Numbered from the stretch's first letter, positions 43,116-52,418 are shown. The stretch is DNA of 64,000 bases from [Clostridium] aminophilum DSM 10710 (GCF_000711825.1 NZ_JONJ01000001.1:186001-250000); one strand, 5' to 3'. Made by a program: numbers and translations. The notes: generated from the sequence alone by a model not told the origin.

Positions 43116-46100
43116 TTATTCCTGAGCCGCCTTCGCTGCTGCAGCTGCCTGCGCCGCCTTGGCTGCCTTTACTTTATCTCTCGGAACTTCGACCATCGCG
43201 TAAGCCTCGATCTGGTCGCCTTCCTGAACATCGCTGAAGCCTTCAAATACAACACCGCACTCGTATCCGGCATTGACATCCTTGACATCGTCCTTGAAAC
43301 GCTTCAGGGACTCAATGTTGCCGTCAAAGATCTGCTTGCCGCCGCGGGAAACGCGGGCCTTGCAGCCTCTGCTGAACTTTCCGTCCAGAACATAGGTACC
43401 GGCGATCATGCCGACCTTGGATGCCTTGAATACCTGACGAACCTCACCGTGACCGATGATCTGCTCCTCATATACCGGCTCGTACATGCCGCTCATCGCA
43501 TCGCGGACATCGTCGATTGCCTGGTAGATAACCTTGTAGAGACGCACATCAACCTTCTCATGCTCGGCGAGCGCCTTTGCGGTCGCGTCCGGACGTACGT
43601 TAAATCCGATGACAATCGCATTGGATGCGGATGCAAGGCTGATATCGGACTCGTTGATCGCACCGACACCGCTGTGGATGATCTTTACCAGAACCTCGTC
43701 GTTGGAGAGTTTCTCCAGAGACTGGCGAACCGCCTCGACGGAACCCTGAACGTCCGCCTTGACTACGATCGGCAGTTCCTTTACGGTTCCGGCCTTGATC
43801 TGGCTGAACAGATCGTCCAGAGACAGTTTCATCTTGGTCTCTTCGATCAGCTTGTTCTTGTGCTCTGCGATGAAGGTCTCGGCAAAGCTTCTTGCCTCCT
43901 TCTCGCTGTCGAGTTCCATGAATACCTCACCGGCAGCCGGAACATCGTTGAAACCGATGACCTCAACCGGAGTGGACGGGCCTGCTTCCTTCAGTCTGCG
44001 GCCGTTTTCATTGGTCATCGCACGAACCTTACCGTGGCAGTGGCCCGCAACGATCGGATCGCCGACATGGAGAGTACCCTTCTGAACCAGAACGGTCGCT
44101 ACCGGACCGCGGCCCTTGTCGAGGCTCGCCTCGATGATCAGACCTCTTGCATTTCTCTTCGGATCTGCCTTCAGCTCGGAGATCTCCGCAACCAGAAGGA
44201 GTTCCTCCAGAAGATCCTGAATACCCTGACCGGACTTTGCGGAAACCTCCACAACCGGAACGTCGCCGCCCCAGTCCTCGGTCAGAACGCCGTACTGGGA
44301 AAGTTCCTGCTTAACCTTGGACGGATCTGCGCTCGGCTTATCGATCTTGTTGATCGCAACGATCATCTCAACCTTTGCCGCCTTTGCGTGGTTGATCGCC
44401 TCTACGGTCTGCGGCATTACGCCGTCGTCCGCTGCAACGACGAGAACCGCGATATCGGTCGACTGCGCGCCTCTCATACGCATGGCGGTAAATGCCTCAT
44501 GTCCCGGAGTATCCAGGAAAGTGATCTTCTTCTTGCCGTCCGCAACCTTGACTTCAACCTGGTAAGCACCGATTCTCTGGGTGATGCCGCCTGCCTCTTT
44601 CTCGGTTACAGCGGTCTTACGGATCGCATCCAGAAGGGATGTCTTACCGTGATCGACGTGACCCATTACGCAGACAACCGGCGGTCTCTCAACCATATCG
44701 GCCTCATCCTCTTCATCCTCTTTCAGGAGTTCGGCGATCACATCGACAACCTTCTCCTTCTCACAGAGAATATCATAGGCCATGGCAATCTCTTCCGCCT
44801 GCTCATAGGTGACACCGGTGTTGATGGTAACAACCTTGCCCTGCTTGAAGAGATCCATGATCAGGGTAGCCGGCTTCATCTTCATATGCTCCGCGAGCTC
44901 ACGAACGGTCAGCTGCTCCGGAATGGTGATCACTTTGATCTTCTCTTCCTTCGGCTCCGGCTTACGCTGCGGCTTTACCGGGCCTCTCTGATCCTGTCCG
45001 TTTCTTCCCTTTGCGAACTTCTCTTCCTCGCGGTCGAAACGGCTGCCCTTCTCGCCCTTATAGTTGTTGCGGTTCTGCTTGGAATTCTGCTGTTTCTGCA
45101 GCGGCTTCTCCTCGAATCCTCCGCGGGAAGCGCCCTGTGCAGCGGCACCTCTTCCCTGGAAACCGCCGGAGCGTGCGCCGTCATTTCTGCCGCCCTGATA
45201 GCCGCCGGAACGCGCGCCGTCATTTCTGCCCTGATAACCGCCGGAACGTGCGCCGTCATTTCTGCCGCCCTGATAACCGCCGGAACGTGCACCGTCATTT
45301 CTGCCCTGATAGCCGCCGGAACGTGCGCCGTCATTTCTGCCCTGATAGCCGCCGGAGCGTGCGCCGCCGTCTCTGCCCTGATAGCCGCCGGAGCGTGTGC
45401 CGTCATTTCTGCCGCCCTGATAGCCGCCGGAGCGTGCGCCGTCATTTCTGCCCTGATAGCCGCCGGAACGTGCGCCGTCTCTTGTGCCGCGCGCTCTTGC
45501 GTCGCTGTTTGCACCGCCTGTGATATTTCCGCGGTTCAGCTCGGTTCTTCTCGCCTCACTGTTGAAATCGCGGCCGATGGAGATCGGGCCGGTGAAGACT
45601 CTCGGCTGATGTCCTTCCTTCTTCGGCGCCTGTGCCGGTGCCGTTGTTTCCGGTGCAGCCTGCGGTGCTGCTGCCTGCGGAGCTGCTGCCGGAGTCTCTG
45701 CCTTCGCTGCCGGCTTTGCCGCCTCTGAGGACTGTACGGAAACCTTGACTCCCTGTACCGCGGACTGTGCTGCCGGTGCGCCGGTGTGCTGCGGTCTTGC
45801 CGGACGCTTCGCGCCGTTACCCTGATGCACGCCCTTCTGTACGCTGTTCTGCGGACGGAATACCGTCGCAAATCTCTTCTTCGGCTTTACTGTCTCTTTA
45901 TTTTCTTCCGATGCAGCCGGTTTTGCCGCTTCCGCCTGCGGAGCCTTTGCCTCGCTCTTCTGGCCGGCGACTGCCTCTTTTGCTGCCGGCGCGGCCGGTG
46001 CTGCATTAAATTCTTTTTTTACCACTGCTGCCTGTTCCTCCGTAATATTAGAGGCGTGACTCTTGACATCGAAATTGTGCTTCTGCAATACCTCAAGCAC

Positions 46101-46148
46101 TTCCTTGTTTGTCTTTCCGAGTTCTTTCGATAACTCATTTACCCTCAT
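43116..46148 (-). CDS. infB: Translation initiation factor IF-2 with a long Gly/Arg repeat region
   Basis: 1010 residues from the ATG at 46148 ([20 protein letters not shown]). The IF-2 N-terminal domain comes first, then an Ala/Pro-rich linker. Residues about 223-333 contain nine copies of a 12-13 residue unit of the type [12 protein letters not shown]. After this come the IF2-N2 helix bundle (about 405-455), the G domain with [13 protein letters not shown] (about 495-507), DTPGHEAF and NKID, and domains II-IV. IF-2 brings initiator tRNA to the 30S and promotes subunit joining. The RGG-like repeats lie in the disordered N-terminal region, are not needed for the core function and could contact RNA (inference). 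Confidence 0.97.
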   Translation of the reverse strand: MRVNELSKELGKTNKEVLEVLQKHNFDVKSHASNITEEQAAVVKKEFNAAPAAPAAKEAVAGQKSEAKAPQAEAAKPAASEENKETVKPKKRFATVFRPQNSVQKGVHQGNGAKRPARPQHTGAPAAQSAVQGVKVSVQSSEAAKPAAKAETPAAAPQAAAPQAAPETTAPAQAPKKEGHQPRVFTGPISIGRDFNSEARRTELNRGNITGGANSDARARGTRDGARSGGYQGRNDGARSGGYQGGRNDGTRSGGYQGRDGGARSGGYQGRNDGARSGGYQGRNDGARSGGYQGGRNDGARSGGYQGRNDGARSGGYQGGRNDGARSGGFQGRGAAAQGASRGGFEEKPLQKQQNSKQNRNNYKGEKGSRFDREEEKFAKGRNGQDQRGPVKPQRKPEPKEEKIKVITIPEQLTVRELAEHMKMKPATLIMDLFKQGKVVTINTGVTYEQAEEIAMAYDILCEKEKVVDVIAELLKEDEEDEADMVERPPVVCVMGHVDHGKTSLLDAIRKTAVTEKEAGGITQRIGAYQVEVKVADGKKKITFLDTPGHEAFTAMRMRGAQSTDIAVLVVAADDGVMPQTVEAINHAKAAKVEMIVAINKIDKPSADPSKVKQELSQYGVLTEDWGGDVPVVEVSAKSGQGIQDLLEELLLVAEISELKADPKRNARGLIIEASLDKGRGPVATVLVQKGTLHVGDPIVAGHCHGKVRAMTNENGRRLKEAGPSTPVEVIGFNDVPAAGEVFMELDSEKEARSFAETFIAEHKNKLIEETKMKLSLDDLFSQIKAGTVKELPIVVKADVQGSVEAVRQSLEKLSNDEVLVKIIHSGVGAINESDISLASASNAIVIGFNVRPDATAKALAEHEKVDVRLYKVIYQAIDDVRDAMSGMYEPVYEEQIIGHGEVRQVFKASKVGMIAGTYVLDGKFSRGCKARVSRGGKQIFDGNIESLKRFKDDVKDVNAGYECGVVFEGFSDVQEGDQIEAYAMVEVPRDKVKAAKAAQAAAAAKAAQE
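45150..45482 (-). repeat. In-frame 36/39-bp tandem repeat inside infB
   Basis: Nine consecutive units encode [DG][GA]xRSGGYQG(G)R[ND]. Units alternate between 12 and 13 residues depending on one or two Gly. At DNA level they are highly alike, so the array can expand or shrink without frameshift. Confidence 0.9.
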
Positions 46149-46470
46149 ACTCACTACCTCCGTTCTCAATAAGTAACTTTTCGATCTGTCTGGAAAAACC
46201 CGGATCTGTCACGGCCAGCGTGGTGCACATTTCTTTTCCGATCGCACCGCCGAGCTCTTCCTTTCCTGCAAATAAATATATGGGAACTTTATAATGAGTA
46301 CACATATTCAGGAAGGACTTCTTCGTATTATCGGAAGCTTCCTCGGACACAAGCACCAGGCAGGCTCTGTTCCCCTTAACGGTTTTCTCCGTCATGAACC
46401 CGCCGGGCGAAAGCTTTCCTGCCTTGCGCGCAAGTCCCAAAAAGTTCAGAATCTTACTCTTCGCTTCCAA
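46135..46470 (-). CDS. ylxQ: YlxQ-type ribosomal protein L7Ae/L30e family
   Basis: 111 residues of the L7Ae-like RNA-binding fold. The opening ILNFLGLARKAGKLSPGG and ACLVLVSEEASDNTKKSF are typical. It is the small K-turn-binding-type protein always found between ylxR and infB in Bacillota. It overlaps both neighbours by 14-17 nt, so translation is probably coupled. Confidence 0.9.
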   Translation of the reverse strand: MEAKSKILNFLGLARKAGKLSPGGFMTEKTVKGNRACLVLVSEEASDNTKKSFLNMCTHYKVPIYLFAGKEELGGAIGKEMCTTLAVTDPGFSRQIEKLLIENGGSEYEGK

Positions 46471-46732
46471 GTGAATTCAACTCCTTTTCCAGTGCTTCAT
46501 AGACTTCCTTCGGAATTGCCATCTTCAGCGAATGTTCCAGTCCTTTGTTCTTCTCCGCCTTTAAAAGGCACGCAGTATTCCTGCAGAGATAGGCGCCCCG
46601 TCCGTTTTTGCGGCCCGTGCCGTCCAGCTCCACATTTCCCTCTGCGTTTCGTATTACACGGATCAGTTCCGTCTTCGGCTTCATCTCATTGCAGCCGATA
46701 CATTTTCTGAGCGGTATTCTTCTGGTACTCAA
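46454..46732 (-). CDS. ylxR: YlxR family protein (RNase P modulator RnpM type)
   Basis: 92 residues. The opening RKCIGCNEMKPKTELIRVIR and GRGAYLCRNTACL are diagnostic of DUF448/YlxR proteins, recently described as RNA-binding modulators of RNase P in Bacillus (family knowledge). The Cys pattern C-x-x-C plus C-x4-C is retained. It lies 84 nt after nusA and overlaps the ylxQ gene. Confidence 0.92.
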   Translation of the reverse strand: MSTRRIPLRKCIGCNEMKPKTELIRVIRNAEGNVELDGTGRKNGRGAYLCRNTACLLKAEKNKGLEHSLKMAIPKEVYEALEKELNSLGSEE

Positions 46733-46816
46733 TTTTTCACTTCCCGTTCGATGCAGATTCCCTTCGGAGCTTTCCGCCGGCCTTCGGCGGAAATGTCTCC
46801 TTCAGAATCTTTTCTG

Positions 46817-48028
46817 TCAGTTCTCGTCAGCCGGAATTTCCTCTTCCGCCTGTCCGTCCATCTCGCTTTCTTCCACAGCCTCACCGATAATCTCATCATC
46901 GGTATAGCCCTCGAAGCCTTCCTCGTAGCCCTGCTCGAGTTCATCGAGAAGTCCGGATTCTCTTGCCTGTGTCTCACTCTTGATGTCAATGCGGTAACCG
47001 GTCAGCTTGGCTGCCAGTCTCGCGTTCTGACCCTCTTTGCCGATTGCAAGGGAAAGCTGGTAATCCGGAACGATAACCTGTGCTTCCTTCGCCTCCTCAT
47101 CGGCTGCAACGAGGATAACCTTTGCCGGGCTGAGTGCGTTCTCGATCAGCAGCGCGATGTTCTCATCCCAGTTGATGATATCGATCTTCTCGCCGCAGAG
47201 CTCGTCAACAACCGCGTTGACACGGGAACCGTTCGGTCCGACGCATGCGCCCACCGGATCGACGTTCTCATCGCAGGAGCTGACTGCAATCTTTGTTCTG
47301 GATCCCGCCTCACGCGCGATCGCACGGATCTCGACAATACCGTCATGCACTTCCGGAGACTCTTTCTCGAACAGTCTCTTGACCAGTTCCGGATGGGATC
47401 TGGAAACGGTGATGCGCGGTCCGCGGTTGGTATCCTTTACCTCAAGAACATAGAGGGTAATGGTATCGTACGGCTGGAACTCTTCGCCCGGAACCTGCTC
47501 GTTCTCTTTCAGAACCGCATCCATGTGTCCGAGATCCACATAGTAATCGCCTCTTACCTGTCTCTGAACGGTGCCCTTTACGATATCCTTCTCCAGCTGA
47601 TACCACTTTGCGTACTGAGATCTTCTCTCCGCCTCGCGGATGTTCTGCAGCATTTTGCTCTTTGCGTTCTGAGTCGCGATTCTTCCGAAGCCCTTGGTAT
47701 CGATCGGAATGTGAACATGATCGCCGATTCTTACCGTCGGATCCTTCATCTTTGCTTCCGCAAGGCTGATCTGACCGGTCGGATCTTCCGGATCCACCTG
47801 ATCGACAACAACCTTATCATAGTAAACACTCAGCTTTGACATGCCCGGTGCGAGATCGATCTTGACATGCTCGATGCTTCCGTAGTTCTTCTGGATCGCA
47901 TTGAGAATGGAGTCCTTGATCGCATTGATCAGCGTCTCGGTGTCAATATTGTGTTCGCTAACGACTGCCTTGAATGCGGACTCTCTCTCCTGTGTCTCAT
48001 CGACAGCGCTGTTCGCTTTCTTCTTCAT
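46817..48028 (-). CDS. nusA: Transcription termination/antitermination factor NusA
   Basis: 403 residues. Order: N-terminal RNA polymerase-binding domain, S1 domain (about 135-200), then KH1 and KH2 with VGACVGPNGSRVNAVVDEL and the QLSLAIGKEGQNARLAAKLT motif. The C terminus is an acidic tail as in other Clostridia, without the E. coli-type AR repeats. It modulates pausing, termination and antitermination. It follows rimP by 24 nt. Because NusA affects intrinsic termination, the hairpin in the operon leader at 48732-48761 could be a feedback target (inference). Confidence 0.96.
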   Translation of the reverse strand: MKKKANSAVDETQERESAFKAVVSEHNIDTETLINAIKDSILNAIQKNYGSIEHVKIDLAPGMSKLSVYYDKVVVDQVDPEDPTGQISLAEAKMKDPTVRIGDHVHIPIDTKGFGRIATQNAKSKMLQNIREAERRSQYAKWYQLEKDIVKGTVQRQVRGDYYVDLGHMDAVLKENEQVPGEEFQPYDTITLYVLEVKDTNRGPRITVSRSHPELVKRLFEKESPEVHDGIVEIRAIAREAGSRTKIAVSSCDENVDPVGACVGPNGSRVNAVVDELCGEKIDIINWDENIALLIENALSPAKVILVAADEEAKEAQVIVPDYQLSLAIGKEGQNARLAAKLTGYRIDIKSETQARESGLLDELEQGYEEGFEGYTDDEIIGEAVEESEMDGQAEEEIPADEN

Positions 48029-48052
48029 TTTCCATTGTCCTCCTGCCGCGGC

Positions 48053-48517
48053 TTAAAAATCAATCGACTGACGGATCAGTGCAATGTCCGTGCGGTCAAA
48101 TGTAAGTTTCTCATCGTTGATGGTTATTGTAACGGTATCCTGATCCCATGCGGTGAGCACACCCTCATACTCTTTGCTTCCGTCCACCGCCTTGTAGAGG
48201 TGAATCTCCACCGGAGAGCCTTCATTGCGCACAAAATCTTTTTCTTTCTTCAGCGGTCTTCCGAGTCCCGGGGAACTCACTTCAAAAATGTAGCTGTCCG
48301 AGATGAAATCTTCCCGGTCAAGCCATTCATTCATAATCCGGCTGACATTCTCGCAGTCATCCACGCTGATTCCGCCTTCTTTGTCGACAAATACGCGAAG
48401 ATACCAGGTTCCGCCTTCTTTGACGTATTCCACGTCGACCAGCTCATATCCCATCGGGCCGAGCTGCGGCTCAAGCCATTGCTCAACTTTTGTTATGTAG
48501 CTTTCTGCTTTTGTCAC
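48053..48517 (-). CDS. rimP: Ribosome maturation factor RimP
   Basis: 154 residues from a GTG at 48517 (VTKAESYITKVEQWLEP), chosen because AAAGGATGG lies just upstream; the longer frame reads into the leader repeat. RimP helps 30S assembly around protein S12. The features ELVDVEYVKEGGTWYLRVFV and GISVDDCENVSR are present, and VSSPGLGRPLKKEKDF is the conserved core motif. It is the first gene of the translation operon. Confidence 0.93.
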   Translation of the reverse strand: MTKAESYITKVEQWLEPQLGPMGYELVDVEYVKEGGTWYLRVFVDKEGGISVDDCENVSRIMNEWLDREDFISDSYIFEVSSPGLGRPLKKEKDFVRNEGSPVEIHLYKAVDGSKEYEGVLTAWDQDTVTITINDEKLTFDRTDIALIRQSIDF

Positions 48518-48544
48518 AAATTCACCATCCTTTGCCCGCTCTCC

Positions 48545-48735
48545 GGGCTTTTGCAAGATCAAAATCCGCAAGCGGACTTCGTCTCCCCATCCCCTCATTC
48601 CTGAGAAGAGCTCGCAGACTTTGCGCGCCTCCGCCGGTCACCGCAGGGTGACTTTTACCACTCATCGGCGTGCGCATCCACGCGGAGCATTTCCTGTGTG
48701 ACAGGATGTGCGCAGCACTTTCCTATTACACAAGA
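48545..48735 (-). repeat. Interspersed repeat A, copy 1 (in the rimP leader)
   Basis: About 190 bp, clearly similar to 55250-55440 on the same strand. Shared blocks in the same order: the ATAGGAAA-type start, the GGATGCGC block, a stem GTCACC-tetraloop-GGTGAC flanked by CGCCG/CGGCG, and then a purine-rich GGAATGAGGGGATGGGGAG-like block. A shorter piece of its 5' part also occurs at 8654-8679. It can fold as a set of nested hairpins. The remaining sequence of the 48518-48829 gap is the promoter and attenuator-like hairpin listed separately. Confidence 0.75.
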
Positions 48736-48761
48736 AAGAGTGGACCGCTCGGCCCACTCTT
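48732..48761 (-). terminator. Terminator-like hairpin between the GTPase gene and rimP
   Basis: 8-bp perfect arms AAGAGTGG and CCACTCTT with a GC-rich loop, followed on the minus strand by TTTCTTG. It lies about 20 nt after the predicted start of the promoter at 48789-48817, so it could terminate the upstream gene or act as an attenuator of the rimP operon. Confidence 0.6.
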
Positions 48762-48788
48762 CCAATAAGTTACAATATATCTTGACAA

Positions 48789-48817
48789 AGTATAACATAG
48801 TGTTTACCGGGATGCAA
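48789..48817 (-). promoter_or_regulatory. Promoter of the rimP-nusA-infB operon
   Basis: Minus strand TTGCAT (48817-48812), 17-nt spacer, TATACT (48794-48789). It starts 13 bp beyond the stop codon of the GTPase-nuclease gene. Predicted start near 48782, giving a ~265-nt leader that contains a terminator-like hairpin and repeat A. Confidence 0.65.
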
Positions 48818-48829
48818 GCCCCTTTTCTC

Positions 48830-51640
48830 TTACTTTCCCGTATTTTCACCGTTTTCGTACAGTTTTGCCTTCACCTCATCCGGCACATGATCCATCAGAT
48901 AGGTCCTGGTTCCCTGCTGCATCAGTTTTCTCTCCGCGTGTTCCGTGCGGATCAGATTCTCCACGCGGTTCACCTCTGCCTCAAACTCCCGGGAGGAGAT
49001 CAGAGCCGCGCCCTGTCCGCGGATAATGGTCTGTTCAAGGCCATCCGATGTCGCCACCGTAATCTGGTACTGCTTCGCGTTTTCATGTGTGAATTTCTCG
49101 ATGTACCGGTCCGCGGTCTCCGCTTCCTTCGTAAAGACGACATGGATGTTTCGGTCGTCAAACCACTCCGTCCGGTGCCCCTGCACACGGTAGGCATCAA
49201 ATACGACGATCAGGTAGTAATTGGTGTATCCCTGATAGTTGCACATGATATCCAGCAGAGCGCTTCGGGCGCTGTCGATGTTTTCTTCCGCGAGCGCCGC
49301 CAGCTTCGGCCATGCGAAAATCACATTGTAGCCGTCCACCAGAAGATATTTCCGCCCGGAAACCTTCGGTTTTCCGGCTTTTTGACGGGATTCCGATCTG
49401 TTTTTCGGATCCGCCCCGCCCTGGCCTGCGTTCTCACGGCCGGCCGCGTCATATCCCGGCCCGCGGACGCCGGCCGCAGAGATCACCGTCTCACCGGCTG
49501 CAACCTTCTTTCGCCTTGCTCCCCACCGGTTTCTGCCCGGATCATCGCTCTTTTTCCGGTTTGCATGATAGGTGCGGTTGATGATCTCATCAATCTCATC
49601 CGTGCCGAGGAAGATTTCTTCCGAACCGCTTCCGTCCGCCTGCCGGCCGCTCCGCTCTCCCATGCCGCTTCCCGCGGCTGTCTCGATCTCGGAATCGCTC
49701 CGCAGCCGTCCCGAATTCTCAGAAAAACAGCTTTCCAGATGCATATAATCCTTCACTTCATCCCACGGGACGTAGAAACCCGCCCCGTGCGTGCAGAATA
49801 CCGATCCGGTCGGATTCCGCAGATCCGCCTCCGGATCGTAATTTCTATCCTGCACCACGTCCTCGGTGTTGTGACACTCTCCGTATCCTGCCGGGGTGCA
49901 GACAATTCTTCCCTTTCCGCCGGTCGATGCGGCCACCTCCGCCGGATAGCTGTCGATCTCCGAAGCCGGCGCGGTTCCTTCGATCACGGCGGTTCCGTTT
50001 TCCATCACCGGCATGTCGAACTTTGCGCTCATCCGGCCGAGATCGGTCATCGCCTTCCCGACATAGCTGTCCGGAATCTCCAGGCGGAAATGATAGTACG
50101 GTTCCAGAAGCACCGTCTCCGCTTCCATGAGTCCCTGGCGCACCGCGCGGTACGTTGCCTGTCGAAAATCGCCGCCCATCGTGTGCTTCAGATGGGCCCG
50201 TCCGCTCATCAGCGTGATGCGGATATCAGTCACGGGGCTTCCGGTCAGAACACCCCGGTGTTCTTTCTCCGCAATATGTGTCAGAATCAGGCGATGCCAG
50301 TTTCCGGCAAGACTGTCAAGATCTGCCTCATCCTCGATCGTCACGCCGCTTCCTCGCTCTCCCGGTTCCAGTTTCAGATGAACTTCCGCGTAATGGCGGA
50401 GCGGTTCGAAATGTCCCACGCCCTCGACAACCGATGCGATCGTCTCACGGTAAACCACACTCCGGCCGCCGAATTCCACGGTATAACCGGTTCGCTCCCG
50501 GATGATATTCTGAAGAATCTCCATCTGAACCGAGCCCATGATCTGCGTATGGATCTCCTTTTTTTCCTCATCCCAGACCATATGCATCTCCGGAATCTCT
50601 TCCTCGATCTCACGGAGTTTCGGGAGAATCTTCATGGCATCCGCGTCATCCGGCAGAATCACCCGGTAGGTCATGATCGGCTCAAGAACCGGAAGTTCCG
50701 AATCCTCTTCACTTCCGAGCCCCATGCCTGCCCTCGTTGATTGGATTCCGACGACCGCGGCAATCTGACCGGCACACGCCGTTGTGACCGACTCAAACTT
50801 TCCGCCGGAATAGATCCGGATTCCGCTGACTTTCTCTTCTCCGATCTCATCGCGCACCGACAGACTCCCGGCTGTAATCTTCATAAAACTCAGCCGTTTT
50901 CCGTCGCTGTCACGCTCGATCTTGTATACCTTTGCGCCGAAGGCTGCCGTGCTGTCATACTCCGGTGCCGGCGCATACCGCTCCAGCAGGGATAAGAATT
51001 CTTTTACGCCGTCATTTTTCAGCGCCGCCCCGAACATGCACGGAAGGATCTCCCCCGACCGGATTCCGGCCCGGATATGTTCTTCCGACACTCGCCCGGT
51101 CTCAAAGAATTCCTCCATCTCCTCCTCGCCGATGGTTGCGGCATTCTCATAGAATGCACTGCTCCCCTCATCCGAAAAGTCCATGAAATTCCCGCCCAGT
51201 TTCGCCTTCAGCTCTTCCAGAATCTCTTCTCCGGAGTGCCTTGCAAGATCCATCTTGTTGACAAAAAGAAACACCGGAATCCCGTATCTTCTCAGGAGCC
51301 TCCAAAGCGTTTCCGTATGCGCCTGCACGCCTTCCGATCCGCTGATAACAAGGATCGCGCAGTCCAGAACCTGCAGTGTGCGCTCCATCTCGGCTGAGAA
51401 ATCCACGTGTCCCGGTGTGTCTAACAGTGTGATCTCCATGTTCTTCCCATGAATGACCGCCTGTTTGGAAAAAATCGTGATGCCTCTGGCCCTCTCCAGG
51501 CTGTAATGATCGAGGAACGCATCGCCGTCGTCGACGCGTCCCATCTTCCGGATCGAGCCGGATTCATACAGCATAGCCTCGGAGAGAGTTGTCTTTCCGG
51601 CATCTACGTGGGCAAGAATGCCCACTGCCGAATATCTCAT
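48830..51640 (-). CDS. Tet(M)-like translational GTPase fused to a YacP/Rae1-like NYN nuclease
   Basis: 936 residues. Residues 1 to about 650 are an EF-G / ribosomal-protection type GTPase: G1 AHVDAGKTT, G3 DTPGHVDFS, G4 NKMD, then domains II-V with a Tet(M)-like domain IV. Residues about 650-758 form a polar, low-complexity linker rich in Gly, Ser, Arg and Lys. Residues 759-936 are an NYN/PIN domain with acidic residues in LLVDGYN, VVFDAYR and VATSDG, matching YacP (Rae1), a nuclease that cuts mRNA in the ribosomal A site (family knowledge). The fusion suggests a factor that docks on ribosomes through the EF-G-like part and cuts RNA there (inference). It is probably not a tetracycline resistance gene. 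It overlaps the kinase-like gene upstream by 4 nt. Confidence 0.9.
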   Translation of the reverse strand: MRYSAVGILAHVDAGKTTLSEAMLYESGSIRKMGRVDDGDAFLDHYSLERARGITIFSKQAVIHGKNMEITLLDTPGHVDFSAEMERTLQVLDCAILVISGSEGVQAHTETLWRLLRRYGIPVFLFVNKMDLARHSGEEILEELKAKLGGNFMDFSDEGSSAFYENAATIGEEEMEEFFETGRVSEEHIRAGIRSGEILPCMFGAALKNDGVKEFLSLLERYAPAPEYDSTAAFGAKVYKIERDSDGKRLSFMKITAGSLSVRDEIGEEKVSGIRIYSGGKFESVTTACAGQIAAVVGIQSTRAGMGLGSEEDSELPVLEPIMTYRVILPDDADAMKILPKLREIEEEIPEMHMVWDEEKKEIHTQIMGSVQMEILQNIIRERTGYTVEFGGRSVVYRETIASVVEGVGHFEPLRHYAEVHLKLEPGERGSGVTIEDEADLDSLAGNWHRLILTHIAEKEHRGVLTGSPVTDIRITLMSGRAHLKHTMGGDFRQATYRAVRQGLMEAETVLLEPYYHFRLEIPDSYVGKAMTDLGRMSAKFDMPVMENGTAVIEGTAPASEIDSYPAEVAASTGGKGRIVCTPAGYGECHNTEDVVQDRNYDPEADLRNPTGSVFCTHGAGFYVPWDEVKDYMHLESCFSENSGRLRSDSEIETAAGSGMGERSGRQADGSGSEEIFLGTDEIDEIINRTYHANRKKSDDPGRNRWGARRKKVAAGETVISAAGVRGPGYDAAGRENAGQGGADPKNRSESRQKAGKPKVSGRKYLLVDGYNVIFAWPKLAALAEENIDSARSALLDIMCNYQGYTNYYLIVVFDAYRVQGHRTEWFDDRNIHVVFTKEAETADRYIEKFTHENAKQYQITVATSDGLEQTIIRGQGAALISSREFEAEVNRVENLIRTEHAERKLMQQGTRTYLMDHVPDEVKAKLYENGENTGK

Positions 51641-52275
51641 TCGATGTACCCTTTCAGTCTGATATAATTCTTGATCAGTTCTACCGTCTGATCCAGATCA
51701 AAACGGGTCGTGTTGACCGTCAGATCATAGTTTTTCATGTCATACCAGTCGCTGTCCGTGAAGTAACGGTAATACTCTTTCCGCTCACGGCTGATCTGGC
51801 GAATGCGCTTCTTGGCGCGCTCCTCGTCGACCATATCGACTTCCACCACTCGCTGCACGCTGGTCACGATATCCGACAGAACAAAGACGCGGACCAGATG
51901 CTCGATCTCCTCAAACTGATCGAGAATAAATCCCGATGCACGGCCGACAAACACGCACGGTCCCTGCTCGGCGAGTTCGCGCATCACCTGTGCCTGGAAA
52001 CGGAACAGATTCTCCGGGCTGGTCAGATTGCTGTCCGGAGACGGCTCTGTGAGGTCAATCCGATGACCGCTGAAACGGGAGAAAATGTTCTTTCCGGCCT
52101 TTTCATCCGCCATTCGGAAATACTGTTCGCCGACGGCGCTCTTCTCCGAAGCAATCCGGATCAGATCATCGTCATAAAATCCGGCACCAAGCTGCTCTGC
52201 AAGCTTTTTCCCGACGATGCGGCCGCCGCTTCCGTATTCCCGCTCGATTGTGATAATCAGATTGCTGTTTGCCAT
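51637..52275 (-). CDS. Cytidylate kinase-like family protein
   Basis: 212 residues from the ATG at 52275 (MANSNLIITIEREYGSGGRI), which has AGGAGGG upstream. The P-loop region EREYGSGGRIVGKKLAEQLG and the later GPCVFVGRASGFIL are typical of the 'cytidylate kinase-like' P-loop NTPases, distinct from the housekeeping Cmk. Its real substrate is unknown. The stop overlaps the GTPase-nuclease start by 4 nt, so the two products are made together. Confidence 0.85.
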   Translation of the reverse strand: MANSNLIITIEREYGSGGRIVGKKLAEQLGAGFYDDDLIRIASEKSAVGEQYFRMADEKAGKNIFSRFSGHRIDLTEPSPDSNLTSPENLFRFQAQVMRELAEQGPCVFVGRASGFILDQFEEIEHLVRVFVLSDIVTSVQRVVEVDMVDEERAKKRIRQISRERKEYYRYFTDSDWYDMKNYDLTVNTTRFDLDQTVELIKNYIRLKGYIE

Positions 52276-52418
52276 AGTCGATCCCTCCTGAACCTGATTC
52301 AAAACTCCGTATTCCGCCGCTCATGCCGCTGTTCATTGCGATGGTATGTCCCGGTCATCACCGCTTATGCCTCCGTCACTTCGACACAACATTCCGGTCA
52401 TCCCCGTCACGCCGCCGT

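Noticed and set aside
45150-45482. CRISPR array at the infB repeats
   Set aside because: The repeats are in frame within IF-2 and have no unique spacers.
42804-45728. Plus-strand open frame of 974 codons antisense to rbfA/infB, with a repetitive Ala/Val/Ile part
   Set aside because: The repeats are the complement of the IF-2 RGG-like repeat; infB is certain on the other strand.
48698-50740. Plus-strand open frame of 680 codons antisense to the GTPase-nuclease gene
   Set aside because: No domain pattern; it starts inside repeat A and the rimP promoter region.
48830-51640. Reading the Tet(M)-like protein as a tetracycline resistance gene
   Set aside because: The NYN fusion, operon coupling to a Cmk-like gene and lack of mobile element context argue for a housekeeping or stress factor.
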